Of a DNA stretch of 64,000 bases, positions 26,080 to 35,814 are shown one piece after another. The stretch's first letter is position 1. Each line of letters begins with the position of its first letter. This DNA is from Oscillibacter sp. (GTDB lineage Bacteria; Bacillota; Clostridia; Oscillospirales; Oscillospiraceae), in assembly GCA_022797935.1 (NCBI GenBank), contig JAAWLO010000001.1, forward strand, positions 1 through 64,000. The letters run 5' to 3'. A program made the position numbers and the translations under genes. The notes beneath the pieces are model-generated. The model saw only the letters and a program-made list of their open reading frames with translations, was not told the DNA's origin and searched no databases.

Positions 26080-28155
26080 TTACAGGTTCCGGGCCGCCGT
26101 GTAGAGGCCGCCCGCGTCAAGGATGATGCTGATATTGCCGTCACCCAGGATGCTGCACCCGGTGATGCCGTAGTTCTTGATATCGAAGTTGTTTACATAA
26201 GTGGGCAGGGGCTTGACGACAATCTGCTGCTCGCCCAGAAGCTCATCAACAAACAGGCAGTACGAGCAGTCGCCGGACTCCAGCCACATCAGAATGCCAT
26301 CGTCAATCTCCTCCGCGCCGCCGGGCAGGTTGTAGAAATCCCGGGCGCGGATGACGGGGTAATAGCTGTCCATCATCTTGACCATCTCGCCATTGACGGA
26401 GTCGTGAAGGATATCCTGATTGGTCATCTTTACGGTGGAGCGGATATTATTGATGGGGATGGTGAAAATCGAATCCCCCACGGAGACCTCCATGCCATCC
26501 ATGATAGCCATGGTCAGGGGAATGCGCATCACGGTAGTCATGCCCACGCCCCGCTCGCTGGAGATGCTGACGCTGCCGCCCAGGCTCTCCACGCCGCTTT
26601 TCACCACGTCCATGCCTACGCCCCGGCCGGAGAACTCCGTCACCTGGGTGTTGGTGGAAAATCCGGGAGCCATGAGGAAATTCAGAATCTCCTTGTGGGA
26701 ATACTCCCCGTCCGGAGAGGCAATGCCGTTCTTGATGGCCTTGCGAAGCACCGCCTCGTCGTCCACGCCCTGGCCGTCGTCCTGAATCATGATGATGACC
26801 TCGCTGCCGGTGTCCTGCGCGGAGAGAAGGATTTCTCCCGTGGGGTCCTTGCCGGCGGCGACGCGCTCCTCCGCCGTCTCCTCGATGCCGTGGTCCATGG
26901 AGTTCCGGACCATGTGCATGATGGGGTCGCCAATGGAGTCCACAATGGTCTTATCCACCTCGGTGTCCTCGCCCACCAGGGTGAGCTTCACCTGCTTGTT
27001 GAGCTTCTTGCACATGTCCCGCACAATGCGGTTCATCTTCTGGAAGGTGTTGGACACGGGCACCATGCGCAGAGACATGGACACATCCTGAAGCTCGTCC
27101 GTGAGCTTGCGCAGCTGCCGGGCGGACTTGGAGAAGGCGTCCAGATTCAGCCCCTTGAGGTCCGGAGAGGAGGTGACCATGGACTCCGTGATGACAATCT
27201 CGCCCACAATGGCGGAGAGCTGGTCCAGCTTGCTCAGGTTCACGCTGATCAGGCTCTCCTTCTGATGCTGCTGGGCAGGGGCCGCCGCGGGGGCGGCCGC
27301 CGCCTTCTGGACGGGCGCAGGCTCCTTGGCCGCCGCCGGGGCAGCCGCCGGGACCTCTTCCTCCACCGCCGGGGGAGCGGGCACATAGTCGCTGGGCTGG
27401 TAAGAACGAACGGAACCGGCCGTGAGCACAATGGGAATGGCCCGTTCCCGGTCCTCCGCCTTGCGGAACTGGAGGAGGAAGCCGTTGTCAATTACCTGCT
27501 CCGCCGTGGAGGGGTCCGACTCCACTCCGGCGGGCTCATAGACAAAGTCCGGCTCCGCGCAGAAGCCCTGCACGGAGGTCACCAGCATGAAGGCCCGCAG
27601 GTTCTCCATGCCGCATCCGTCATCGAAAAAGACCCGCAGTTCATAGGGGAAGTCCGCATTGCCCTGGGCGCTCTGGGCCGGGGCAGGCTCCGCCCCGCCG
27701 GAGGCCGGGGCCGCCGCGGGAGCGGGCGCTTCCTCCGCCGGGGGTTCCTCGCCCTTAATTTTGGCGATCAAACTATTAATATTTGCAAGGAAACTGTCGA
27801 CATCATTACTAAGGGGCTGTTCTGCCTCTACCTTCTCCATTTCCTCCCGGAAATAATCCACGGAGTGAAGCATCACGTCAAACAGCGCCGGACGGTCCTC
27901 ATCATGCACCACGGACATGGTTCCTTCTCGAATCAGGAAGAACATATCCTCAATTCGATGGGATACACGCGCCAGAGTATCAAACTCCATCATGGCGGAA
28001 GATCCCTTGATCGTGTGCATAATGCGGAAAATTTCATTGACATTGTCCTGAGAGAACGTATTTTCCTTCTCCGCGTCCAGAACAATGCTCTCCAGCTGCT
28101 CCAGAAGCGTGTTGGTTTCATAGATATACATATCCAGAATATCGTTGCTGCTCAC
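26080..28155 (-). CDS. cheA: Chemotaxis histidine kinase CheA
   Basis: Central chemotaxis kinase, 691 residues, that phosphorylates CheY and CheB. Domains in order: HPt with His47 in IMHTIKGSSAMM; a proline/alanine linker; a P2-like regulator-binding domain (about 170-235, FFDDGCGMENLRAFMLV); a second Ala/Pro linker; dimerisation domain (about 305-365); the ATPase with HMVRNSMDHGIE (N-box), DDGQGVD and GRGVGMDVV; and the CheW-like C-terminus. The start is a GTG with AAGGTGG upstream. A sigma-28-like site precedes it. cheY is not in this window. Confidence 0.97.
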   Translation of the reverse strand: MSSNDILDMYIYETNTLLEQLESIVLDAEKENTFSQDNVNEIFRIMHTIKGSSAMMEFDTLARVSHRIEDMFFLIREGTMSVVHDEDRPALFDVMLHSVDYFREEMEKVEAEQPLSNDVDSFLANINSLIAKIKGEEPPAEEAPAPAAAPASGGAEPAPAQSAQGNADFPYELRVFFDDGCGMENLRAFMLVTSVQGFCAEPDFVYEPAGVESDPSTAEQVIDNGFLLQFRKAEDRERAIPIVLTAGSVRSYQPSDYVPAPPAVEEEVPAAAPAAAKEPAPVQKAAAAPAAAPAQQHQKESLISVNLSKLDQLSAIVGEIVITESMVTSSPDLKGLNLDAFSKSARQLRKLTDELQDVSMSLRMVPVSNTFQKMNRIVRDMCKKLNKQVKLTLVGEDTEVDKTIVDSIGDPIMHMVRNSMDHGIEETAEERVAAGKDPTGEILLSAQDTGSEVIIMIQDDGQGVDDEAVLRKAIKNGIASPDGEYSHKEILNFLMAPGFSTNTQVTEFSGRGVGMDVVKSGVESLGGSVSISSERGVGMTTVMRIPLTMAIMDGMEVSVGDSIFTIPINNIRSTVKMTNQDILHDSVNGEMVKMMDSYYPVIRARDFYNLPGGAEEIDDGILMWLESGDCSYCLFVDELLGEQQIVVKPLPTYVNNFDIKNYGITGCSILGDGNISIILDAGGLYTAARNL

Positions 28156-28186
28156 GAAAACACCACCTTATCAGCCTTTTTCATTA

Positions 28187-28213
28187 CTATCGACCTGTTG
28201 TGCTAAAAAAATA
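28187..28213 (-). promoter_or_regulatory. Sigma-28-like promoter for the cheA operon
   Basis: On the minus strand TATT (28210-28213) and GTCGATAG (28187-28194) are separated by exactly 15 bases, the spacing of sigma-28 promoters, with 6 of 8 matches in the -10. It lies about 35 bases before the cheA GTG. Confidence 0.5.
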
Positions 28214-28250
28214 AGTAGCGACTGCAAGTTTTTTCTGCGAGGTGTCAAGA

Positions 28251-29687
28251 ATGCCTGATCTTCTCGGCGCAACCAATCCCGTTCCCGGCTATGACAAAGC
28301 AAATGTAAACCGCAACATTCCCGTCTCGCCGGACAACGCGCAAATTCAAAATGTCCCCGATACAACCAAGGTGGTCCGCGCCGACGGCAGGACCGAGCAC
28401 CAGGACAGCAACCTCCAAGGGGACGGCCATATCCGGTACGACTCCAATTTCCAGACCTTCCTCCAGCGGCTCAAGGAAACCCCCGGGCTTATGGACAGCC
28501 TGGCCCGCATCTTCTCCGGGCGGGAGGGCATGATTGTCTCCTCCGGCCTCAGCGCCGGAATCGCCCAGGAGATGAGCCAGATTCTGGAAATGCTGCGGCT
28601 GGACGAACATCAGCTGCTGGATTTTCTCACCGGTCAGGCCAAAGCCGGCTCCCGCTTTGGCGGGGCCCTTTTCGCGCTGCTGCGCAACGCCTATGCCCGG
28701 GCCGCCTCCGACGGGGTCCGGGGGGATATTCTCCAGTTTCTCAAGACTTATGTGGATTTCGACTCCACCAGCCACATTGAAACCAACCTCCTCCGGGACC
28801 TGGACCGCATGGCCGACGCCATGCCCGCCAGCTGGGCAGAAAAACTGCGGGACCTGCTGGCTCAGCTGAAAAACGGTGTGGCCGCCGGAAACCGCCAGGG
28901 AAATCTCCAGCTGCTTCAGCGGGAAATTTTCCCCTACATGTCTTCTTACGTGGAGCGGACTCACGACATGGGCACGCCCCGGGCGCTTCTGACCATGCTG
29001 GCGCTGAACGTGGCCCGGTATGAGAACGGTTCGGAGTCCAAGCTGCTGGAGGCCTTCCATCAGCTCAGCGGCTATGGCACCCTCAAGGGCCAGCTGGGGG
29101 GCATTGACGACCAGTCCCTCCTCCTGCTCCTCCGCTCCCGTCAGTCTGAGGCCGGTTCCCGGGCCATCCAGTTTTCCGACCACCTGGCCGCCGCCGCCGC
29201 CCGGGCGATCCGGGGAGAGGGCAGTGCCGAGGTCCAGCAGGCCTTCCAAAATCTTCTTGCCGCCCTGTTGGTGAACGAGAGCGTTTACATGCCTCTCAAC
29301 CATTACCTCCTTCCCTTGGAGTGGGAAGGCCGGATGCTCTTCTCCGAATTGTGGGTAGACCCGAACGCCGGAGAGGAGTCCGGCAAAGGCGGCGGGCGGG
29401 GCGCTTCCTCTACCATGCGCTTCCTGCTGAAGCTGGACGTTCAGTCCCTCGGGCTGTTCGACGTTGTCCTCACCACCCTGGGAACCGACGTGGATGTGCA
29501 GATCGCCTGCCCGGACGGCGCCGTCCCCTTTTCCAAGCAGATCGGGGACGCGGTGTCCCAGATTCTGGCCCGCAACCAGCTCAATCCTCTGCGGGTCGCC
29601 GTCCGCCGGATGGAACGCCCAGTCACTTTGACGGAGGTGTTCCCCAAAATCTTTGAAGGGAAGAACAGTGTCAATGTCAAGATCTGA
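28251..29687 (+). CDS. FliK-like protein (YlqG-like)
   Basis: A 478-residue cytoplasmic protein without signal peptide. The last 100 residues resemble the C-terminal domain of hook-length control protein FliK (RFLLKLDVQSLGLFDVVLTT, VPFSKQIGDAVSQILARN, NPLRVAVRRM). The rest is helical and not recognised. It precedes a gene for an FlhB-C-domain protein, the pair order of ylqG-ylqH in Bacillus, so I infer a FliK/FlhB-related function. The ATG at 28251 is chosen over a GTG nine bases upstream because GAGGTG precedes it. It could instead be a substrate-specificity modulator rather than a true FliK. Confidence 0.65.
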   Translation: MPDLLGATNPVPGYDKANVNRNIPVSPDNAQIQNVPDTTKVVRADGRTEHQDSNLQGDGHIRYDSNFQTFLQRLKETPGLMDSLARIFSGREGMIVSSGLSAGIAQEMSQILEMLRLDEHQLLDFLTGQAKAGSRFGGALFALLRNAYARAASDGVRGDILQFLKTYVDFDSTSHIETNLLRDLDRMADAMPASWAEKLRDLLAQLKNGVAAGNRQGNLQLLQREIFPYMSSYVERTHDMGTPRALLTMLALNVARYENGSESKLLEAFHQLSGYGTLKGQLGGIDDQSLLLLLRSRQSEAGSRAIQFSDHLAAAAARAIRGEGSAEVQQAFQNLLAALLVNESVYMPLNHYLLPLEWEGRMLFSELWVDPNAGEESGKGGGRGASSTMRFLLKLDVQSLGLFDVVLTTLGTDVDVQIACPDGAVPFSKQIGDAVSQILARNQLNPLRVAVRRMERPVTLTEVFPKIFEGKNSVNVKI

Positions 29688-30021
29688 CCAAACCCGGTCC
29701 AAGAAGGCCGTGGCCCTGCAGTACGGGCCCGGCGACAACGCACCGGTTATTGTAGCTTCCGGCATGGGATATCTGGCGGAAAAAATCGTGGAAACCGCCG
29801 CCGATGCCGGCGTCCCTATTTACGAGGACAATTCCCTTTCTACGATCCTCACACAGCTCCAGCTGGGTCAGGAAATTCCGGAGAGCCTGTACCAGGCCAT
29901 AGTGGAAATCTATGTCTACTTCCTCCGCTTTGACCCCACAGGCAATCTCCAGCAGGCCAAAGAAGCCCATAGCCAACCGCCCCAAAGTGAAACCCAAGGA
30001 CAAGGAGAGGTGACCACATAA
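29674..30021 (+). CDS. FlhB C-terminal-domain-like protein (YlqH/FhlB family)
   Basis: A short protein resembling the cytoplasmic C-domain of FlhB, the export switch protein: RSKKAVALQYGPGDNAPVIVASG corresponds to the region after the autocleavage site, and GVPIYEDNSLSTILTQLQLGQEIPESLYQAIVEIYVYFLRF to the FlhB end. It has no membrane part and no NPTH motif. Start is the ATG at 29674 or a GTG six bases earlier. It overlaps the previous gene by 14 bases and its stop overlaps the next start by one base, so translation is probably coupled. Its role is unknown; stand-alone FlhB C-domains are common in Firmicutes. Confidence 0.85.
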   Translation: MSRSDQTRSKKAVALQYGPGDNAPVIVASGMGYLAEKIVETAADAGVPIYEDNSLSTILTQLQLGQEIPESLYQAIVEIYVYFLRFDPTGNLQQAKEAHSQPPQSETQGQGEVTT

Positions 30022-30647
30022 TGGCAGACAATCAAACCACCCGCGCCGACGCCCGGAACTTCATGATTCTGGACACCGAGAACCATCCCCTGGCCCACGG
30101 CAGACTGGAAACCCCGCCGGACGCCCCTACTCTGCGCCTGCTGGTGCTCAATGCCGACATTGATGAGGTGGAGGACAAGGAAAACCTCATTCTTGTCAGC
30201 ATGAGCAGCAACGACGCCCCCATGCGCTGCAAGGTTCTGCGCCAGAGGGGGGACGTTCTGTTCCTGGAGAAAACTGGCACCGTGGACAATGAGGTCCGGC
30301 GGAACCTGCGGGTTCCCGTGACCTTCGATTCCTTCCTTTACCCCCTGGACAATTCCCGCTGGAGGGGACGGCGGCCCATCCGGTCCCTGGACCTCAGCTG
30401 CGGCGGCATCGCCTTTACCGGGGAGGAGGGCTTGGACCTTCACGAGGTACAGGAAATCGTGATCGTTCCCACGGAGGAACCGGTGGTTCTCCAGTGCGAG
30501 ATCCTGCGGAAAAAGGAAATGGAGGATGGAAGCATTCTCTACGCCACTAAATTTGTAAACATGTGCGAGGACGAAGAGGTCGTCGTGCGGGAGGCTGTGT
30601 TCAGCCTTCAGCTGGCAGGCCGTTCCGCCCGGAGCGACAAAAAATAG
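30021..30647 (+). CDS. PilZ-domain protein (YpfA/YcgR-like), probable c-di-GMP receptor
   Basis: A 208-residue cytoplasmic protein with an N-terminal YcgR-like beta domain (about 20-95) and a C-terminal PilZ domain. The c-di-GMP-binding motif is complete: RRNLRV (RxxxR) at about 94-98 and DLSCGGI (D/NxSxxG) at about 120-126. Such proteins slow or brake flagella when c-di-GMP is high (YcgR, DgrA). It directly follows the FlhB-like gene and precedes a giant SLH surface protein. Nucleotide binding is predicted, not shown. Confidence 0.9.
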   Translation: MADNQTTRADARNFMILDTENHPLAHGRLETPPDAPTLRLLVLNADIDEVEDKENLILVSMSSNDAPMRCKVLRQRGDVLFLEKTGTVDNEVRRNLRVPVTFDSFLYPLDNSRWRGRRPIRSLDLSCGGIAFTGEEGLDLHEVQEIVIVPTEEPVVLQCEILRKKEMEDGSILYATKFVNMCEDEEVVVREAVFSLQLAGRSARSDKK

Positions 30648-30660
30648 GAGGTATCCGACA

Positions 30661-33600
30661 ATGACCGTACATACCAGCAGCCGCGCAAAACCAGGGTTCG
30701 CCAGATTGGGGGCCCTGGTTCTTGCCGCCCTTTGCAGCCTGGCGCTCTTCGTCCGGCCCGCCCAGGCGGCAGAGTGGATGGACCCCTACCTGGATCAGGT
30801 GGTGGAATGGGGCGTCATGCGCGGCGATGCCGCCGGCAACCTCAACCCCAACCGCCAGATCACCCGGGCGGAGTTTGTCACCATGGTCAACCGCGCCTTC
30901 GGCTACACGAAGATGAGCGATGGCAATCCCTTCCGTGACATCACCCCCAGCGACTGGTTTTATGACGACATCCTCATTGCCCACGAGGTGGGCTATTTCA
31001 ACGGCACCAGTGACCGGACCGCCTCGCCCTACAATCTGGTAACCCGGGAGCAGGCCGCCGTCATGCTGGGCCGGAGCCTCCGCTTCCAGGGAGACCCGGG
31101 CACCCATACCGACTTCGCCGATGACACGGAGATGGGTCCCTGGAGCCGGGGACTGGTGCAGGAGGCCGCCGGCATGGGCATCATCCAGGGCTACTCCGAT
31201 GGCACCTTCCGTCCCAAACAGCTCATCACCCGGGGGCAGATGGCCTGCTTCCTGGTACGCGCCCTGGGCACCCTGGTTCAGGAGACCGGTGAGCAGACCT
31301 CCGGCGGCGTGTACGGCAACCTGACCATCAACACCCCCGGCGTGAAGCTCAAGGACACCGTGGTCACCGGCAACCTCTATCTCACCGGCGGCGTGGGCCT
31401 GGGCGGCGTGGAGCTGGAGAACGTCACCGTCATGGGTAAAATCGTTATCTGCGGCGGCGGCGAGGCCGAGGGCGGCCAAAACAGCATCATCCTGCGCAAC
31501 GTCACCGCCGATGCTCTGGAGCTGGACAGCCTGGATGAAGAACAGTTCATCTCCCTGCAGGCCGAGGGCCTCACCAGCATCAACAACACCACCGTCCGTT
31601 CCTCCGCCTTCCTGCAGGACCTGACGGATGACGGTCTGGGCCTCCAGACCATTACCCTGGACGCCCTTGAGGGTGCGGAATTCCAGCTGGCGGGCAACAT
31701 TAAAAACGTACTGAACCTGACGCCGGAGTCCACCCTTCAGATGGCCCAGGGCGTGGCCGCCAACGTCACCATTGACGAGAGCGCCATTGACGCCGCCGTC
31801 GCCATTGACGACCGGGCCAGCATCAAGACCCTGAACCTGGACCGGGGCGTCAACGTCACCGGCAAGGGCAGCATCAGCCATGTGAACATCAATTCCGCCG
31901 GTTCCACGGTGGAAATGCTGCCAGATACGCTCACCATCCGTCCCGGCATCACCGCCAACGTGGACCGGGAAAATATGGACACCAACACCGCCGCCGAGTC
32001 CTCCGAGGATCCCCGGATTCTCTCCGGCTATCCCGTGGCCCGGAACGTAGGTCCCACTTCCGCCGAGGGCGTCTTTTCCACCAATAAGCGGGGCACCATT
32101 TACTGGGGCCTTTCCGCTATGATGGACGGCTCTCTCAGCGAAGAACAGCTGCTGAATCCCGGCCTGAATTCCTCCCGCATCGTCCGCAGCGGCACCCTGA
32201 ACGCCACGGCCTCCAACACGGAATTCACCGCCCGGCTCACCGGCCTCACCCGGGAGGGCTCCTACTACCTCTCCGCCATTCTGGTGGACAGCCGGGGCCG
32301 CAAGAGCCCGGTGAAGGTCACCTCCTTCACCACGCCTGACGACTCCGTCCCTGCCTTTGCCCCCGGATATCCCACAGCCCTTCTCACGGAAGACAGCGAG
32401 GGCACGCAGGTGGTCCAGGCTTCGGTCATGACCACGAAGGACTGCCAGCTCTACTATGTGCTGCTGCCGAACGGGTCCACCGCACCCACCGCGGCAGACT
32501 TCCGCAGCGCCGCCATCCCGGGCAGCCTGGGCTTCGGCGTGGTCGACATGAAGAAGAACGTACCGCAGCTGATCTCCCGCATCAACACCTCTTATCTGGA
32601 GGAACAGACCACCTACAGCCTCTACTTCTGGCTCAACGACGCCGACAACGGCCGCAGTTCTGCTGTCCGGCGGCTGCAGATTACCACGCTGGATAAGACG
32701 CCGCCTACCATTACACACCTGACCCTTACCGGCACCGCCGCCAGAAGCGCCACCTTCACCTTCGCTCTGGATGAGCCGGGAACGCTGTACTGGGCTGTGG
32801 TGAAGCACTCTGACAAGGCCGATAACTTCTACGCTCCCATCAATGGCAAGCCCGGCGGCCCCCTGCCCAAGCCGGAGGACCTTATCGCAAAAATCCAGGT
32901 GGAAAATGGTACCAACGCCCTGCGCCGCGGCCAGGCCAACGCCGCCCGGGCCGCCACGGACGTACGGTTTAACGTCACCGGCCTGGACCCGCAGACTCAC
33001 TATGACCTCTACTATGTGGCCAAGGACCGGGCGGGAAACTATAACGTCTATACCAAGGAACTGACGCCGCCTATGGAGTTCAGCACCTTGGACAACGAAC
33101 CCCCCACTGTCCACCAGGAATTCACCCACGACGGCACCGACGAGGGCCAGACCAAGCCCACGCCTTATCCCGACACCTCCATTCAGCTGGTCTTCTCCGA
33201 GAGTGTCCAGGGTATTCGGGATGAGAACGGACAGACCATTCACAGCATTTTCGCCGAGCTCTATCAGGCAGTACGGGACGCCTCCGAAGCGGAGCGTGCC
33301 GCCAAAGAGGAGGCGTTTGCCAAGGGCCTGCGGGAACACATCAAGCTCTGGCGGCGGCCTGCCAGCGGCCAGCCTGTTCAGGTAGTGGAACGCAGCGCCG
33401 CCAACGAGAATGAGGTGGGCGACAACTGGGTCATTGACTACCGGAAGGCTCAGGTGGAGACCGACCCTGATACCGGGGAAATGATTATCACCTTCCCCTA
33501 TAACTCCGTGCTCAGCAAGAGCGGCATCAATCTGGACAGCGGCGTCACCTATTACTTCACCCTGGAAGGGATTGCGGACACCTCTCAGGCAGAAAATACG

Positions 33601-35727
33601 ATGAAGGGCAATCGCGGCGTCGTCACCCTGCCGGACTTCACCACCATTGATGCTCAGCTGATCTTCTCTCAGGGCTCCGCCAGCGGCGACCTGGACGGCG
33701 AGAAACGAATCTTTGATATGAACTTCCGGCTTTCCCCCGTCACTACTGCCAACGTCAGCGCCGATACCGTGTGGGATATGCTGTTCTGGTCGGAAAATGC
33801 CATGACCTTTGAGCTGTATTCCCGGAAAATTTCCGGTGGAGGCTGGTCGCTGCTGGGTTCCGCCAGCTTCAATCCCACCAGTCTTACCCGCCGCGTAGGT
33901 ATCAGTATCTCCCGGCAGATGCTCACCTCCCAAGGCGCAGACACTATTAACTTCGAGCCCCTTCAGAATATGAACGGCGACCGGGAATACGGTATTATTG
34001 TCACGGAGCTCAACGGAAACAAGAACCGCGCGGAATGGTCCGGCACCGGGTCCATCACCATTGTTCCCGTGGCAGGAGATCAGGGTTCTATGACCGTTCT
34101 GGCCAACAGCAACCTGACTCCCGACAACTATAAAGCCCACCAGCAGGGCATCTACGCTGTAAAGGAAATCGGCGTACCCACGGAATATACCGTCTCCTGC
34201 CCCTTCCGGGATACGAATCCGCCTACGTTCGTAGACGGCTATCCCACCTTCGAGGCCGGCGACACCGGTGTGAATATGAGCATCATGCTCAACCGCTCCG
34301 GACGGTATTATTACGTGATTGCTCCTGTAGGCTTTGTTCCCACCACCGTTACCAGCAACGGTAAACCCATCAGCAGCAGCAACCCCGCCGATACCTCTGT
34401 CACCTCCACTTCGGGCTGGGATAGTCTGCCGGTTAACGGTAATGACTTCGATGGGCGGAAGGACCCCACAGTAAACGGCAATGCTTCCCTCCCCTCCAGC
34501 GGTACCATCACCAATCCCAATTTTAAGGGTGACTCCTTCCGTACAGGCTCCGGCAACAGCGATGGTTCGTATACCAATATTCCAATCACAGAACTCACCC
34601 CCAACACGAATTATGTTGCCTACTTTGTTCTCCAGGGTGAATCTGCGGAATCTGTCTCCAATGTCTATGCGTTTGCCTTTAATACTTCCGAAGCAGACCG
34701 GCCCATCCTGCAGGCTCAGCTAAGCAACCCCCGCGTGACGGTCACCTCTTTGGCTCCCACTAACACCGATACGCCGAAGGATGCGCGGGTCAGTTACATG
34801 GTCATCAATTCCGTTATGCCGAATTCTATTCTCAACGGAAAGATGAGTAATAACTGGAATGCGGATGCAGCCCAAAAGTACAACCTTTCAGATTCTACCA
34901 TAAGCACCTATCAAAACTATACTTTGATAGAAGCCATGTCTGTCATGTATCGGGCCAACGGCGAGGTTAAAGGTTCCGTATTTGATTTGTTTGCCACGGA
35001 AAGCATCCAAGGGCAAGTAGCCAGCTGGTTCACCAGTGCCCAAACCAACGGCAACAATATTTTGGCTGTGGGCATTGACTCCTTTACTCTGAATCGTGGT
35101 AATAAGTGGACCAATGACCAACTGGACTTCCGAAAAGAGCTGACCGGCAACAGCGGACAATACTGGTTTGTCGCTATGGGTGTAAGCGCAATCAGCGAAA
35201 CCCGGTATGCGTTCACTTCCGCCCGATATCTGACCAATCCCGCCGTCACACACCCGATGGTAACCGCTGTGGACTTCAACTATGACCGCAACCAATCTCC
35301 TTCTCAGCCCACAGCAGGAGAAGCCGAAAACCAGTCCTATACCGGAACACTTACCATCACTTTTAATGGACCTCTATACTATGTAAATCCTCAAAACAAC
35401 AAACTGCTTCAGGTTGTCGATACCTCTGATCCCGGTATTACGCAAGTTGGTGACTATATTCGAAGCTCTGAGATCTGTTCACCTCAGATTCCTGTAGTCC
35501 AACTGGTTCCCAAGCAAAATGACACAACTCCTTCTTACTGCACTCAGCTTCGATTCTCTGTTACGAACGGCTTTATACGAGCCAATGTTCAGTTTGGACA
35601 GTATTTGGCTAACAGTGCCGGTGACTATGGAGAAGAGACCTTGAGTCTCAGTATGAAAGTCGAGCGAAATTCGAACGGCTTGTACGAAGCAGTCTTCACC
35701 GTTGATACGGCTGGCTGGACTGTCTGA
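30661..35727 (+). CDS. Giant SLH-domain surface protein, 1688 residues
   Basis: Exported cell-wall protein. A signal peptide (LVLAALCSLALFVRPAQAAEW, cut near AQA-AEW) is followed by three SLH domains (about 37-200; cues TRAEFVTMVNRAFG, TREQAAVMLGRSL, TRGQMACFLVRALG) that anchor it to wall polymers. Residues about 215-440 form a regular beta-strand repeat of the bactofilin/right-handed helix type (NLTINTPGVKLKDTVVTGNL). Then come several fibronectin/Ig-like domains, each opening near PPTxxxxxP or PxFxPGYP. AGGAGG precedes the ATG. The last 1 kb is clearly less GC-rich with different codon use. Possible adhesin or S-layer component; function is unknown. Confidence 0.85.
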   Translation: MTVHTSSRAKPGFARLGALVLAALCSLALFVRPAQAAEWMDPYLDQVVEWGVMRGDAAGNLNPNRQITRAEFVTMVNRAFGYTKMSDGNPFRDITPSDWFYDDILIAHEVGYFNGTSDRTASPYNLVTREQAAVMLGRSLRFQGDPGTHTDFADDTEMGPWSRGLVQEAAGMGIIQGYSDGTFRPKQLITRGQMACFLVRALGTLVQETGEQTSGGVYGNLTINTPGVKLKDTVVTGNLYLTGGVGLGGVELENVTVMGKIVICGGGEAEGGQNSIILRNVTADALELDSLDEEQFISLQAEGLTSINNTTVRSSAFLQDLTDDGLGLQTITLDALEGAEFQLAGNIKNVLNLTPESTLQMAQGVAANVTIDESAIDAAVAIDDRASIKTLNLDRGVNVTGKGSISHVNINSAGSTVEMLPDTLTIRPGITANVDRENMDTNTAAESSEDPRILSGYPVARNVGPTSAEGVFSTNKRGTIYWGLSAMMDGSLSEEQLLNPGLNSSRIVRSGTLNATASNTEFTARLTGLTREGSYYLSAILVDSRGRKSPVKVTSFTTPDDSVPAFAPGYPTALLTEDSEGTQVVQASVMTTKDCQLYYVLLPNGSTAPTAADFRSAAIPGSLGFGVVDMKKNVPQLISRINTSYLEEQTTYSLYFWLNDADNGRSSAVRRLQITTLDKTPPTITHLTLTGTAARSATFTFALDEPGTLYWAVVKHSDKADNFYAPINGKPGGPLPKPEDLIAKIQVENGTNALRRGQANAARAATDVRFNVTGLDPQTHYDLYYVAKDRAGNYNVYTKELTPPMEFSTLDNEPPTVHQEFTHDGTDEGQTKPTPYPDTSIQLVFSESVQGIRDENGQTIHSIFAELYQAVRDASEAERAAKEEAFAKGLREHIKLWRRPASGQPVQVVERSAANENEVGDNWVIDYRKAQVETDPDTGEMIITFPYNSVLSKSGINLDSGVTYYFTLEGIADTSQAENTMKGNRGVVTLPDFTTIDAQLIFSQGSASGDLDGEKRIFDMNFRLSPVTTANVSADTVWDMLFWSENAMTFELYSRKISGGGWSLLGSASFNPTSLTRRVGISISRQMLTSQGADTINFEPLQNMNGDREYGIIVTELNGNKNRAEWSGTGSITIVPVAGDQGSMTVLANSNLTPDNYKAHQQGIYAVKEIGVPTEYTVSCPFRDTNPPTFVDGYPTFEAGDTGVNMSIMLNRSGRYYYVIAPVGFVPTTVTSNGKPISSSNPADTSVTSTSGWDSLPVNGNDFDGRKDPTVNGNASLPSSGTITNPNFKGDSFRTGSGNSDGSYTNIPITELTPNTNYVAYFVLQGESAESVSNVYAFAFNTSEADRPILQAQLSNPRVTVTSLAPTNTDTPKDARVSYMVINSVMPNSILNGKMSNNWNADAAQKYNLSDSTISTYQNYTLIEAMSVMYRANGEVKGSVFDLFATESIQGQVASWFTSAQTNGNNILAVGIDSFTLNRGNKWTNDQLDFRKELTGNSGQYWFVAMGVSAISETRYAFTSARYLTNPAVTHPMVTAVDFNYDRNQSPSQPTAGEAENQSYTGTLTITFNGPLYYVNPQNNKLLQVVDTSDPGITQVGDYIRSSEICSPQIPVVQLVPKQNDTTPSYCTQLRFSVTNGFIRANVQFGQYLANSAGDYGEETLSLSMKVERNSNGLYEAVFTVDTAGWTV

Positions 35728-35751
35728 CAACCTAAAATCCCAACTCACCGC

Positions 35752-35792
35752 GGGAGGGCGGGCGGCACCGCCTGTCCTCCCACACCGTTTTT
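35752..35792 (+). terminator. Terminator-like hairpin between the two SLH genes
   Basis: A stem with outer arms gggagg/cctccc and inner gcgg/ccgc is followed by gttttt. The T-run is short, so partial termination is likely. Confidence 0.5.
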
Positions 35793-35814
35793 AAGGAAAG
35801 GAGACATTTCCTCC

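Noticed and set aside
30601-34140. Long minus-strand open frame opposite the giant SLH gene
   Set aside because: Antisense shadow of a repetitive GC-rich gene; its glycine/valine-rich translation has no recognisable domain.
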